This document shows positions 1 to 12,500 of a stretch of DNA of 64,000 nt, one piece after another. Numbering within the stretch: position 1 is the first letter of the stretch; each line of letters opens with the position of its first letter. The notes beneath the pieces are model-generated. The model saw nothing but the letters and a program-made list of their open reading frames with translations, was not told the DNA's origin and did not search any database. The position numbers were made by a program, and so were the translations under genes. The stretch comes from Phoenix dactylifera (taxonomy: Eukaryota; Streptophyta; Magnoliopsida; Arecales; Arecaceae). The stretch lies in contig NC_052400.1 of assembly GCF_009389715.1 (NCBI RefSeq), positions 2,914,001 through 2,978,000 on the forward strand, in the 5' to 3' direction.

Positions 1-161
1 GTCCAGGCCCCGATTCCGACATAACAGTTCTTGTATAAAAGTTTTTAGTTTATGCAAGTGTTATTTTGAGGTTTTCTGATTTTATTAACAAAGATACTAA
101 TTCCATACAAAAACAAAAATTTTTCCCAATAATTTTAGTAAGTTAAAAGCCCTAGACTCAC

Positions 162-3100
162 CTAGCCGCTTGAGAGATCAATTCATCCAAGTTGGCACAA
201 TGCTTCTGGAAATATTTAACCATATTCAAAAAATAATCTGACAATGGGGGGCGCGAAACATATCTGTTAACATATTCATCTCCAACTGAAACAGGAAGCA
301 ACAGATAAAAGTGAAACAGTTAGATAAGTGATCATTATGTAGAAGAAAGAGAAAAAGAACTTACCATGAAAGACATTAAGGGTCAATGCACGTACTGCAA
401 TACGGACCATAGTTTCTTCATGGAAAGCAAACCGTATGGCCTCAACATAGAGTGGAAAGGAGACTACCTCGTCCTGAACACAAGCAAAAAGGAATTATCT
501 AAATAAAAAAGAGAAAGAAAAATGCATGTCAACATCTAACCAGAAAAGTAGACAACATTACATGTTTTGCTTGATTAAAACTTTTTGTTTTCATGAAGCC
601 AAACGATGAAAAATCAAATATCCATGCTCATTATTGAATGAACCAAAATCATAATCGCAAAAGGATTGTTGCCAACACAACAAAAAAAAAAGACACAAAA
701 TGACACACATGCAGTAGCATAATGAGACTGCCAATTGTGCATGCAGTGAAATCCATAAATTATGACAATGCATAAAGAGTGATTCATGTCACAATGATTT
801 ATCCTACTCAGCCATCAACTCATAATGATGCTTCACGTGATGACCTAAGTCCCCAAATAAAAGCTTTTTTTAAATCCATATTACTACTTCAAAAGGTTTT
901 ATAAGGGTATATACATAAATAGTAAACTTATGTAAGTATGCACGCAATTTCAGATATTTATAAGGGTATACATGCAAAAAATATTTTAATTAAATACTAG
1001 TTAAACTAACCTTGTCAAGCAGTCTATGACATCAAGGATAGACTTGCAATAAAAAACAATTTATAAGGGTACACATGCAAATCATGAATTTGAAAGGGTA
1101 TTCATGTAATTTCAAATATTTATAAGGGTATATAAGCAAAAAACCCTATGATAAATAGAAATATGTAGCAATGAATGTTGACAAATATATTTTTATTGAC
1201 CAAACCTTTTCTTTTAAGACTTGCTTATCTTAACAATGTTTTATTAATTTGATTTTGTGCTCTGAACTTGGTAATATGTTTTTAATGATGATATGGTATA
1301 TCATGTGTACAATGAACTTTCTAAGAAACAAGAGGGGCCATTTAAAAGGGCTAGCCAAGTTGATGTTCAAGACAAATTACCAATACAGTCCAAATGTGTA
1401 TAACATACCCGAAGTAGTCGGCTTTTGAAAGGACGAAAAGAAAAGGAAAGGTTTTCTCAGAGAGTAATCATTATGCATTCTTGCAACATCTCTGACAAGG
1501 CTTGGTGTCTTTTTATAATTCAATCATTCAAAGCCTAATATTAGCAAGCATGGTATTTTTTTGTTTCATAAATAACTAAAATAGGCACAACGAAATTCAG
1601 CACACAGAAATATAAATTTTGTAACATGTCTCTCATCTATGCATAATTCATATCACTTTTCCTGTCTGTCTTATAGGTATTTCTGTATGCATGAATATGT
1701 GTCTTAAAAACTATACTAATTCTTTTATTTTACAAAGCACCCTTTATACTGCTTTCTAAATTTTAAAAAAACAAGATTTAACAACTTGATGGATAAAAAA
1801 TTGGAAGACAGGAATACAATGGCACTCTGAGTGATCAGACAACAGGATGTCAGGTTCATACATTTTGAGTCTTCACAAGCAATGAGATTGTATTCTTGTT
1901 CAGCTTCCCACTTATAGCCCTTCAACAGATTAAAAACGACGAAACTCCATGAGCAACTGAATGACATGAATTTGATAAAAAATGTTCTTTTTTTTCTGAA
2001 GGGTGGGGGGGGGGGGGGGGGGAGGATACGGGGTGAAGGGTGTGGACATCATAAATCAAAATAGTATTAAGGAACATGATGAATAGATAAAGGCATGTAC
2101 AAACCTTAAAAAGGATATGTAGTATGACAGAAGCTCTTCATTTTGAAAGTCAAAGGAATATGTTATGAGGAAGTTAAAGTGTTCATTACTGAAAATATAG
2201 TCTGCATCAGACATGAGAATCATATTACATACAAAAACTATAGAATAGTGAATAGTATCTCCGCCCGTTGATAGTAGCAATCGACCAATTATTTCACTTA
2301 CAAATTGCATGTTCATTTCTTAAATTCTGGATCATAATGCTCATTGTCTGTAGCAACTGAACTGCAACTTTTGTTGGCCTGCTAATCCTCAGTATGCGTG
2401 CAAATTCACTCATGATCTGTTCCTCCATGAAGAATCTGAAAAATAGGCAGTATATTATGATAATAGATGTATACAAATAAAATGGAAGAACTGAAGCAAC
2501 TAAAGAAACTCACTCAAAAAAAGATGGATCATGCTGATCGCCATATGTCACCAATTCCGCGATTGACCTCAATGCTTCAATCACAAAATCCTTCACAAAC
2601 AGTCATTGGAAATTTAAAGACCCATAGATAAAGCTCGAAAAAATAGAAACCATATCAAGTGATCATCCACCTTGTTAACTTCGTTCACGATTTGAATCTT
2701 CTGCAGCTGATCTGTTAGATATCTGCATTGGCATGATACAGGTTATTTAACTGAAGTTTGACAATAGAAGGAAAGAGAGGTAATGTGTTGTTATGGAAGT
2801 GTTAAAAGAAATATTGAAACATAGACATTGAAGCAAGAAAACATGTATAGAAATCATGCAGTGTTGCATTCAATTCAAAGTTGAGAAGAAACATTTGTAC
2901 ATTTTAAGTCAAGCAATCAGAGCCAGCTTAGCAATCCATAAATATGCCTACAAAAGTCATACAACAATATACAGTAAAAAAAGATCAACCTGGTTGTTTT
3001 GCCATTTATCAAGGGGTTCCAGCATGCAAAGTAGCTATACAATTGAGCAGCTGTTCTTGCAGTACAATATTGCACAGATATGAGAATGTCTAGACAGATC

Positions 3101-6100
3101 ATATGGTGGTCAAGACTATGGAAGCAAGCTAACAAAGTGCAAATACATATCAAGCAACCTAGGGGTGCTTTTAAAGCATGGAATACCATAGCCAATGCCT
3201 GGGTTTTGTCGGATCATCGGAGATGGGCTTTCCTCTGCTCGTTGAAACAAAGAGAGGCCATGCAGGTTAGGTTTCCAAAAATTTAGCAGAGAGATACGAC
3301 CATTGATGAAGATGGTGCCATGATAGCATTCTTTCATCATATGATAATTAGTCATTAAGAAACTTCCACATGATGGGATGTGATTTAAAACACTAGAAGG
3401 TAAGCAATATTAGCCTTATTTTATTTAAAAACAAAGAAAAATTACTTCCTAAGAAGTAGTGCCCCTGGCATTTACTATTACTACAGGTATCTATAAGTAT
3501 AGCAACAAAATAAAAAAGCCTCCATTTAAGCTTATATCTTACAGTCCTCTTAACAGTAGTTTCGAAGTTGACTTTGCAACCTCTTAATAGATTATGAATC
3601 TTCTATTAATGTATTACTAGAAGTTTCCTCCATTATGAGTTTTATTGCATAATGATTCTAAACCCAAACTTCATAGCAATGGTTGAAACTGCACTTCACC
3701 CTTTTCTTCTTTCATACAAGGGCAGTTTCATTATAATGGCTATAAAAAGAATTACTTGGAAAACATCTACTATTTTGTCATTTTAAAGATTAATGAAGTT
3801 TAACCACACTTTTTGATGAAATAATTAGATTACAAACAACCACCAGGCCGAAATCAGTTCTCGTGGTTTCAGTTGCATGCTTAATTCTTGGGCAGGGCAT
3901 AAGGGGTTCAAGACTTTGCAGCTCTGCAGAGATAGGAACCATCAAATGTCAACCATTATCATCACTAGAAAAGTTTTTCTTTCAAAAAAGAAAAAAGAAA
4001 AGAGAAGAAAAAATTACATCTTATCATCCAGTTAAAAATCTTTAAAGCCTATTGACAGTCTCAAAAGTTTCAGGTCAAGCCATTCAAAACTAGTTTATGG
4101 TTTACTATAAATCCAAAAATGTGAACTTATTTTTTTAAAAAAGAAAAATAAATTTTGTCCTTGACCAAGAATTTTGTCAGTGTTGGAAGGGTTTGAGGCT
4201 TTGCAGCTCTGTGAAGCTGAAATCACAAACCCGCTGCAACCCCTGCGATCACCCAAAAAAAAAGTTTGCAGCTTGCTGTTTGTAGCAGAAATTCTCTAGG
4301 GCCTACGAACAAGCTAGAAAGTTCAGGATCAAACCTCCAAAACCATCCAATCTAAATCCAACAATTTACATTAAATAACCACAAAAGAATTCTCAATGAA
4401 TGAGTTTGTCCTACGTATCTACTATGAGGTTTCTACAGCATCTTTTTCTGATGGATCTGAAATCTTTATTAACTAAGCATCTTCGCATTCTTCAATACCA
4501 GTTCTAAGGTCCTTTTGGAAGCCTCCCTCCTCCTTCCAATCCTAGGAAAACAAATCCAAGTCTAACTTAGATCTTGACTGCAAAAGAATAATTCTAAATT
4601 TTCAATAATATCCTCTTTTCCAAAACTACTTGTGGTTCTGTTATCAATCCAATTTGGCATCTAGGTACATGCAAATACACATTAAATGGGAACCCTTCAG
4701 GAATGGAGACAGTCCCTTCTGAAGGCTTTGCTGTCCCTAGATGCTAAAGAGGGTAGTCTGAGATATCACCAATGATGAGATTTTCTGAAACGTGAGAGCT
4801 GGCCATTCTTTCTGACTTTACTCTGATGACCCTCCACACATACAATAGCATGGCCGACTTTCTATTTCCTTCTTGTTCTTTTCCTTGCTTTTTTTTACAG
4901 GTAGAAGAATTAATTGACTACTGCAATACTGGATTTTTCGGTTTTCGAGATATACATTCAATCCACCACCATATCTGTAGTACTTCTAAGAGCAAATGGA
5001 ATGGATCTTTGGCCATCCTGGTCATCCTTGTGTAAATGTCAAAATTACCCAGCCCATTCAAATCCTTTTTATAATATCCCATTAAGGATATTAAATATTT
5101 TTTTGTGCAATAGATATGCAATGCCATTATATGAAATTCTATTTCATCATTCTCATTAATATATAAAATCAATATCCTCATGAATCTTAGACTCCACCAT
5201 ACTCCTCTATTCCGTTGAATTGAATTAAATTTCTAAAACAACAATTATAATCTAACATATAAATTTGTTTTCTTCCATTCTAATATAGGCCAGGCCATAG
5301 GGTAAAGTAAACCATTTTATAACTGATGCTGATTTTAGTGGTGCCTTGTACCATCTCCTCAAACCAAAACTCTACAGATGCTTCCATCTATAATAAAGAG
5401 CAAGGAGAAGAGAAGCACCGTCCATGCCAAGCTCAAGCATGATAAGAGGATCGAGAAGAGGAAACAGGCCAAGGTTCATGAGGTACCACAGTCCAAAGAG
5501 CTCTCGAGCTCAACAATGAGGTATGAAATAATCTCTTCTACCAGCTCCTCTCTCTAAGGTTGTTTTTTAGGTTTTTCTCTAAGCTCTTTTTTTCACAAAA
5601 ATTGTCTTGAAATACAACCTACAATATTCAGGTAAAGCAGGAACAAAACAAGGTCTAACAATTAAGATGAACCATAAATTAAGAGGTTCTAGACCAAGCA
5701 GCACAAATAAAGATCGTGGTTAGTCCAAAACTCTTCTTTCAGCCGTCAAGATTTCACCCTTTTAGGCACTCTTTCCCTAAAAACATACATAAAACCCGCC
5801 GTATCCCAGTGCAGTAGCAAACAGAAGAATGGGTTTGTAACAATTAAAACGAGCTGTAAACGAACACGCACTTCTTTCAATGTTATGAGATTCTAGACCG
5901 AACAGCACGGATAAGGATTATGGTTAGCCTAACACACTTGTTTTAGCCATCTAGATTTCACCCTTCTTGGATTTCTTTCCTAAATGCATATAATCCATCT
6001 TATTTCAGTGAACCAGATATCAAAGGACGAGTTTGTGACAAAAATAAACGGAACCGGAAACACCCAATTCTTTGATGGTTAAGAGATTCTAGACCAGACC

Positions 6101-6269
6101 AAACAGCACGAAATTAACATCGGAAAACGACTCAGGAATTCGAATTCCGACTCAGGAATTCCATACTAGGATCTTTAACAACCTAGAAACCCTAAAGAGG
6201 AGGGGCGGCAACGTACCGGAGCTCTTCCAAGGAGAAGCGATTTCTGGATCGCCAGAAAGAAAACCACAT
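162..6269 (-). CDS. GFS9: CLEC16A-family FPL-domain protein, GFS9/TT9-like (partial, 5' part)
   Basis: Eight coding exons were placed on the minus strand: 6269-6217, 2722-2671, 2590-2514, 2435-2302, 2201-2105, 1919-1862, 473-365 and 285-162. All have GT-AG borders and matching phases. The gene continues past the left edge. The start is the ATG at 6269; the product begins [18 protein letters not shown], the usual N-terminus of this family. Exons 2-6 encode the FPL domain, with recognisable stretches LTYGDQHDP-like, [28 protein letters not shown] and [12 protein letters not shown]. Family knowledge: animal CLEC16A/Ema act in endosome and autophagy traffic; Arabidopsis GFS9/TT9 is a Golgi-associated protein needed for vacuolar sorting and seed-coat flavonoid deposition. 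Intron 1 is 3.5 kb and holds foreign fragments. No frame break is seen in the exons present. Confidence 0.9.
880..1150. repeat. Degenerate interspersed repeat with TATAAGGGTA motif
   Basis: Within the 1.4-kb intron of the GFS9-like gene, the phrase TTATAAGGGTA followed by (C/T)A(C/T)ATGCAA recurs four times (near 899, 958, 1060 and 1120) in AT-rich sequence. It looks like a decayed noncoding repeat. A similar AT-rich text, partly in the opposite orientation, occurs near 35700-36080. No coding capacity or clean terminal repeats were seen. Confidence 0.35.
2005..2022. repeat. Poly-G run (18 G) in intron
   Basis: An uninterrupted run of 18 G lies between the exons at 1862-1919 and 2105-2201 of the minus-strand gene. 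On the transcript it is a C run close to the 3' splice side. Length is prone to sequencing error. Confidence 0.9.
5378..5557 (+). pseudogene. Fragment of ribosome production factor 1 (RPF1/BRIX)-like gene
   Basis: A 59-codon open frame begins [20 protein letters not shown] and continues with basic [14 protein letters not shown]. This closely resembles the N-terminal lysine-rich segment of plant ribosome production factor 1, a BRIX-domain nucleolar protein of 60S biogenesis. Only about 45 residues are recognisable. The frame then runs into unrelated sequence and stops, and no BRIX domain follows. It lies in intron 1 of the minus-strand GFS9-like gene, in antisense orientation. The sequence AATGAG followed by gtatg near 5520 resembles an exon-intron border, so this may be a copied exon rather than a processed copy. 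I infer a non-functional captured fragment. Confidence 0.5.
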
Positions 6270-6367
6270 CGTGAAGGCGATCCGAGCTGCGACGGATCAC
6301 ACGACGCCCGAATCCAACCAAAGAACCATCGCATCCGCCGATCGGAGACGGGACCTTTAGCTTTCCT

Positions 6368-6370
<3 letters not shown>

Positions 6371-6410
<40 letters not shown>
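6371..6410. repeat. (CT)20 microsatellite in 5' leader of GFS9-like gene
   Basis: A (CT)20 run lies about 100 bp upstream of the minus-strand start codon at 6269, so the transcript-sense sequence is a GA repeat, probably in the 5' untranslated region or core promoter. Confidence 0.9.
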
Positions 6411-6412
<2 letters not shown>

Positions 6413-6415
<3 letters not shown>

Positions 6416-7504
6416 CCTCTCCTCTTTTCCTTTTTCTTTTCTTGTTTTCTTTCCTTATCTTGGTTTTCCTCGCCGCCCACGCCTCGCTTCTCTGTCGGAG
6501 GGGAACAGATGGATCCTTCCCATGGGAGGATAAAAATGTTCTTTTTTAAAATTAAATTAAATAAAAAATAAAACGTAAGTCCCGATGTGTCGCATGGCCA
6601 CGCGGACTCGTGATCTGCCGTCCGCCTTGCCCACTGGAGGGCATCGAGTCCGTTCGTTTGGATCACATAGGCCAGACCGTCCGGGTGCCGGTGAACCGGT
6701 TGGTTACCCAAGAAAACGAAATAAACGTGAAATGTTTAGGAGGGTTACCCGTTGTTCTGCTCCTTAGTATTGGTTGAAGAACCATGATCATCTGAATAAA
6801 TCCAGCTGGTAGTTGCTATAAAAAAACACCTCTTGGTATTCACTTATAAAATCTAATTTGATTTGCACGTGGCTAGCTTCACTGGGCAGTAAGAAAAAAG
6901 AAATTTTATGATATCATACATGCTCTTGCCGCTAAATTCTGAGCTCGGAGAGCTACTCGGCGTATTCTGAAGTTGGTGAGAACTGAAGAGAAGTGAAGTC
7001 GGATGAAACCAAAATGAGGAAAAACTAGTAGCCGCCCAGGCCAATCTATAGGAAGTCCACTTGCTAGAAAGTTTCTAGCGGAGAATTCTCCAATGCTTAA
7101 GTCAGAATACTACTGCAATAGTATGGAAGGGAGAAAATTTATAGAGTAGAATTTCAAACAAGAGCTTACCCTCGTATTCTCGGATTATCCCTTTATATAG
7201 GATAAATATGCATTCGTTACCTAGTTTAACGCTACATGCATTAATCGTGTAGTAACGATCTGTCACATGTTAACAATATGGTAACCGTCCCGCGCAAACC
7301 ATGCATGGTAATGACTGCGCCAAATGTGCGCTAACTACAGCCTTGATTTAACTATCAACCTTTACTATTTTGAGCAAAATTGCACCTCAATTTTCACCGA
7401 GGTAGTTTGCCTAGGTTAGCTAAAGTTAATGAGGTCGTTTTAAGCCAAAGTTGATATGTCCAATATTCTTCCCATCATTTGCCCCTACTTTCCCGTCTGA
7501 ACTT
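6413..7504. other. Intergenic region between GFS9-like gene and MITE
   Basis: This stretch holds the presumed promoter of the minus-strand GFS9-like gene on its left and otherwise AT-rich noncoding sequence. No gene, RNA gene or clear repeat was recognised; the open frames here are short and match nothing I know. Confidence 0.5.
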
Positions 7505-7507
7505 AAT

Positions 7508-8472
7508 GGGCTCGTTTGGTTCGCGGGAAAAGAAGGGGGGAAAGTGTGGTCAACGGGAAAGTAATGAGATGCCTCTTGTTTGGTTGGAGTTTTCAAAAGA
7601 GAGAGAAGGGAAAGTTGTATTCCCATGGGAATGTGATTCCCACATTTCGGGCTCGTTTGGTTCGCGGGAAAAGAAGGGGGAAAAGTGTGGTCAACGGGAA
7701 AGTAATGAGATGCCTCTTGTTTGGTTGGAGTTTTCAAAGGAGAGAGAAGGGAAAGTTGTATTCCCATGGGAATGTGATTCCCATATTTCATGGGAAAGTC
7801 TTTCCCATGAGAAACATGGGAAAGTTACTTTCCCATGAGGCGGGAATCACTCCATTTTTACTTTTTTCCAAAACGTCCCTTCAGCATTAAAGAAGCATTA
7901 AAGAGGTATTAAAAAACTAATTTTTATTAAGGGCATAATAGGAATTATATATAACTTTCCTAGGAAAGTGGATGGCCAACCAAACATAAGCACCTTGGAA
8001 ATTTGTCACTTTCCCATGGTCAACCAAACATGCCAAAAGTACTTTCCTAGGCATCCTCTTCCTAGGAATTTGTTTCCCAGGAATCATATTCCTAGGAAGG
8101 AAAATGCTTCCCGCGAACCAAACGAGCCCTTCATGGGAAAGTCTTTCCCATGAGAAACATGGGAAAGTTACTTTCCCATGAGGCGGGAATCACTCCATTT
8201 TTACTTTTTCCCAAAAAGTCCCTTCAGTATTAAAGAAGCATTAAAGAGGCATCAAAAACCTAATTTTTATTAAGGGCATAATAGGAATTATATATAACTT
8301 TCCTAGGAAAGTGGATGGCCAACCAAACATAAGCACCTTGGAAATTTGTCACTTTTCCATGGTCAACCAAACATGCCAAAAGTACTTTCCTAGGCATCCT
8401 CTTCCTAGGAATTTGTTTCCCAGGAATCATATTCCTAGGAAGGAAAATGCTTCCCGCGAACCAAACGAGCCC
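7508..8472. mobile_element. Outer 481-bp inverted-repeat MITE (interrupted by second copy), Harbinger-like
   Basis: The element starts GGGCTCGTTTGGTTCGCGGG and ends with the inverted sequence finishing CCAAACGAGCCC. It is flanked by AAT on both sides (7505-7507 and 8473-8475), consistent with a 3-bp target duplication. Removing the inner element and its TTC duplication leaves 481 bp, the same length as the inner copy. The interior has many short palindromes built on TTTCCCATGGGAAA-type text and no transposase. The 3-bp duplication and terminal sequence point to the PIF/Harbinger (Tourist-like) superfamily; this is inference. Confidence 0.75.
7649..8129. mobile_element. Inner 481-bp MITE nested inside a sister copy
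   Basis: A full copy of the same inverted-repeat element lies inside the outer one. It has GGGCTCGTTTGG at its left end, CCAAACGAGCCC at its right end, and TTC immediately outside both ends (7646-7648 and 8130-8132). The left arms of the two copies (7508 on and 7649 on) and their right arms (before 8129 and before 8472) are nearly identical, giving a left-left-right-right layout. It has no coding capacity. Open frames crossing it are by-products of the repeats. Confidence 0.8.
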
Positions 8473-8475
8473 AAT

Positions 8476-9591
8476 ATTAGTTCATGCGATGAGAGTTGTA
8501 TTGTTATCTTGATCGAGAATAGGGCATCTAGAAGCGAGTATTAATGCGTCGATTGATTTTTTTCGAAGCATCATCATATAGGAGTTGCCCCAAAGCATTC
8601 TTATGTTAGTGTTGTCGTGAGGCGCTATTAATGTGGTAATCCGAATGAGCCTTTCACATCGTATCCTGAACTGGCACATGGTTGAATCAGCTCGAAAAAC
8701 CAAACCATCGCTTCAATCAAAACTATTTGAGCCTCTATATAAGGGTATCCCCTTTCTTCATTTTGCACTTCTTGCTTATGTTGCCAATCTCCTCAGCAGT
8801 TCAAGCTCTCTCCTTGGCGTTTCCCTAACGAAGCTCTTGTTCTCTGATTCTCCTTCTGGAACCCTCTCCGATTTCTTCCCGATGATCTTTGGTGGATTTC
8901 CACTTTCGGCTGCGCAGATCTTTTTTCTTCTCCATTTTTTTTCGAGTTTTTCTGTTTTCTCCACCATAAGCGAGACGGACATCGAGGTCTCGGCAGGGAG
9001 TTGGTCATCAGACCAATCTCCTCAAGCTCGGCGCTCCTCACCTGATTTGATTTTTTTTTCTTTTCTTTTTGTATCGGAGAATTTGAAAGGCCGGTGGACC
9101 CCCTCCCACCGGCCCAAAAGAAATTACATTTTACATCAGGGACTTGTAGATAAGTTTTCTGTTATCTGGGCTTCATGCGATCTATCTGCTGTCGAAACAA
9201 GCATCCGAAGATAATCAATTCAACGGTTCACGATCATCCTCCTCATATCACGCGGCGCCGACCGTTAGATCCGTGAACCTTCTCGCGATAGGCGGTTTAG
9301 CATGCAGGTCCAAGCGAACCCGCGAACCGCACATGGGCCCGTTGATCAGCTCCAACGGCATCTCGTGAATTGCATGCGGCGGCTTCTGCCGCCTCGAAGA
9401 TATTAGATAGTTACCTACCTTCCCCGATTTCATTACCTCCCCCATCTCTCAGCGCCCGTCGGTTCTATTATTCTCCCTGTCGGCTCTTGGAGCTCCGCTC
9501 TCTTTTTCCCTCCGGGCCCCTATTCGATTTCTAGGGTTTTTGCTTCTACGATCGATCTCTAGGGTTTCCTGAGACTTCAATCCTTTTACGC
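8476..9591 (+). promoter_or_regulatory. Upstream region of SERRATE with two telo-box-like motifs
   Basis: This 1.1-kb stretch separates the MITE from the SERRATE start codon and presumably holds its promoter and 5' leader. CTAGGGTTT occurs twice close to the start, at 9531-9539 and 9559-9567. This AAACCCTA-type telo box is common in 5' regions of plant genes for ribosome and RNA machinery. A pyrimidine-rich leader surrounds them. A 193-codon open frame at 8633-9214 has no recognisable domain and is not called as a gene. Confidence 0.45.
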
Positions 9592-12500
9592 ATGGCGGAG
9601 GTTGTCGACATGCCCGCCGAAGCCCTAGATCGCCGGCGGGACCGTCCGCAGGAAAGGCGAGAGAGCCCGACCGACAACGGATCTCCGCCCCCGCCACCGC
9701 CTCCCTTGAGAAGAAGGGACAGGGATTCGAAGGAGAGGAGGGACGAGAGGGACGACGGGCCTCCGAACCGGCGGGACGATTACCACGACGTCAGGAACCG
9801 GTCGCCTGCGCTCCCGCCACCTCCGCCGCTCGGGCTTTCGAGGGGGGAGAGGGATCGGGAGTACCGGAGGCGGAACAGCCCCAGCCCGGCGCCTCACGGT
9901 CACCGCAGGCACTCACCTCCCCGCCGGTCCCCTCCGCCTGGGCCCTTTAAGCGGTCCCGGAGGGATGATGGCGGATACGACCGGCGCCGGGGTAGTCCTA
10001 GAGGAGGGTATGGCTCAGACGACAGAAGGTGAGTAAAGAAATTGGTTCTTTGAGTATGAAATTGGCGAGTAAGGAAATTGGTTTTTTTAGTATCAAAACA
10101 CCAATTTCACTTTTAAAGATATGTTCTTGTCACCGGTTTTCACCATGAGATGCTGTTTTCTGTTGCTGATACTCTACTTTTGCTTGTAGGTATGGCTACG
10201 ATTATGGTGGAGGGTACGATCGAGGTGGCTCGGGAAGCAGAGGTGGTTATGCTGATGAAAGGCCTTATGGCCGTCACGCAAATCGTCCATCAGGTAATTA
10301 TCGACACAGTTCCGTCCACTACATTAGCTTCAAATGCTATTACCAATCGCATAATTATCTTAGCCTCCATCAGCCTCTGTACTTTTGTTGTCTATTGATG
10401 AATCACTTGATAACATACATGTCAACCTTAATATGTTTTCTTGGTACACCATATTTAAAATATAAAACGAAGAATCGAGCAAAACAAGGCTTTATGAATG
10501 TGTTTAAGTATCTGAACATCGTATGAAGTGCTCCTTCAAATTCCAAGTGTCTTGGATAAGTAACCTCTTCCAGCCTGTTGTTTGCCTTGCACCTCTGCTC
10601 CCTTGCTCCTCTCTGTTACATTCATTACTGTCTCCCTATAGTTGTGCTCTATCGTCATAACTGCCAGCATCTTCTACTCACCATTCTGATTTCCCACTCA
10701 TCATTATCTGCTCATGTCACTCACTATGTCCAGACATAGTAGCCATCAATGCATGTATTGGTGGCTGTTAGAAACTTAGAATACACATTGAGGATGCATT
10801 TGGCTGCAGGTTGAATGATGGTTGGAATACTTTAATCCTTAGTTCATTATAAGCTGCCAAATGCTAAGCTTCCAATTTGTTTGAAAGACAAAATGGACAT
10901 TTTAAAAAGTTTGTAAGCTACTTTCCACCTAACTTGGAGTAAACTATTTCATCCCATGCGACGAAGTAGTTTATTTCTAAGTAAAGTGGGTTGAGAAAGT
11001 TAGTCAATCCATTTAGTCCAGGATAACATATTTTGCCACCAAACACAACCAAAAAGTGACAGAATGGCGAACCTTAATTAAGGTTCTCTTATAGCCTGGT
11101 ACCTTACCAAAAAAAGGCTAGACAAAAGTTATTAATCAGGGTTGTTGGCTTTGCTCACATACGCAAAACTTGTCCCCACGCACATGGTGTGGAACTGAAC
11201 GCAAACTGTGGAACTGAACATATGCTTGGTTCTCACATATTCCCTCATTTAAGCTCCAACGACATTGTCAAGGAAAGGGCAATCACAGTTACCATGATCT
11301 GCTCGTGGTTAGCTCCAAAAGAGCACTGATCTGGTATTCGCTAGCCACATAAGTAACAGATTGTGTTGGCTTTGATATCATTTGCAACGACCCAAGACCT
11401 AGCCTAAAAGGGTATAGCTAGAAGTTACTAACTGGGGCCATTGGCCGCACCTAAGTATCTAAGGCCTCTCCAATGTACACCAGATCTAGGACAAAACACA
11501 TGCCCACCCGGATTACAATCATACATATTGGGTGCCACATGTTCCTAGCTAATGTATTATAATCATTCACTTTGATGTTTAACTTGGTGGCTCTCTTCTA
11601 GTATACTGGATGATGTCTCAATAATTAAAGCATCTAATGGACTAGGAAGCTTGTTCTTAGGTGGTTTTCCTACTAAAAGAAGAAAATCAACTCCAGCTTA
11701 CACCAATCTGGTTCAAAAATTTGATTTGTCGTCCTTTTACATCTTCTTCAGGTCCCGTTTTTTAGAATGTTGGATTACTTGTAAAATAGCTGTATCTTCT
11801 TTTGATGATGCATTGGCTGTTACCCCCACAAGTGCATCCTCAAGGACAGAGCACTTATTAATTTCTATTTTAGAATGAGCAATAAATGGTGCATTGTAAT
11901 CAAGGTTTTCAATTAATAAGATCTCAGCCATCTTGGAAGGTGTCTAGTACCAAGATGGACCTAGATCTTCGTTTATCTTGACATTGATAGGAAATTTTAA
12001 AGAAATAGGAAAGAAGTGAGATTTCCAAGATCTCAGCTGATATTATAGGAATCAATATTTCTGAGCTCTGAATTAATATAGCAAACCCCCCATTAACCTT
12101 CATCTTAAGAAATTAATTTGAATTTCTAATAAACTAAAATATAAAATTTAAGATCCTAAAAGGATATTAAGAAATCTCAACCAATACTTTGATATCTATC
12201 GGCTGATACATTGGGACATATTGGTATATGACAGCCAGTATAGTATTGGCCAGGATATATATATTTTTTTTGTAATATTGGTGATTGCCCAGTATAGTGT
12301 TACAAACTCATATCTTAGCTGAGTTGAAAAGTATTGTAATGAATAATGCAGACGAGATGTAAGTAAGTGGCAGGAGCAAGTAGGGAGCCGCATTACCCAA
12401 ACCCTGGAAATCTTGCTGCCCTGTATTAAAAGGGATCAGAGGATAGGAAAGTGAAGAACCCCTAAATCTGCAAATAGAACAGGTTTAAGAAAAATGTTGT

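Noticed and set aside
6175-6711. 178-codon minus-strand open frame across the CT repeat
   Set aside because: It spans the GA/CT microsatellite and reads the GFS9-like exon 1 in another frame; the Arg-Glu run is a repeat artefact.
7426-7890. Overlapping ~120-codon frames on both strands
   Set aside because: They lie in the nested MITE and simply reflect its repeated, palindromic sequence.
7505-8475. CRISPR-like or bacterial repeat array
   Set aside because: Only paired long arms in inverted orientation, no regularly spaced short repeats; a plant MITE explains it fully.
8633-9214. 193-codon open frame upstream of SERRATE
   Set aside because: No recognisable domain, low-complexity Ser/Phe-rich text, overlaps the probable SERRATE promoter. 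Treated as chance.
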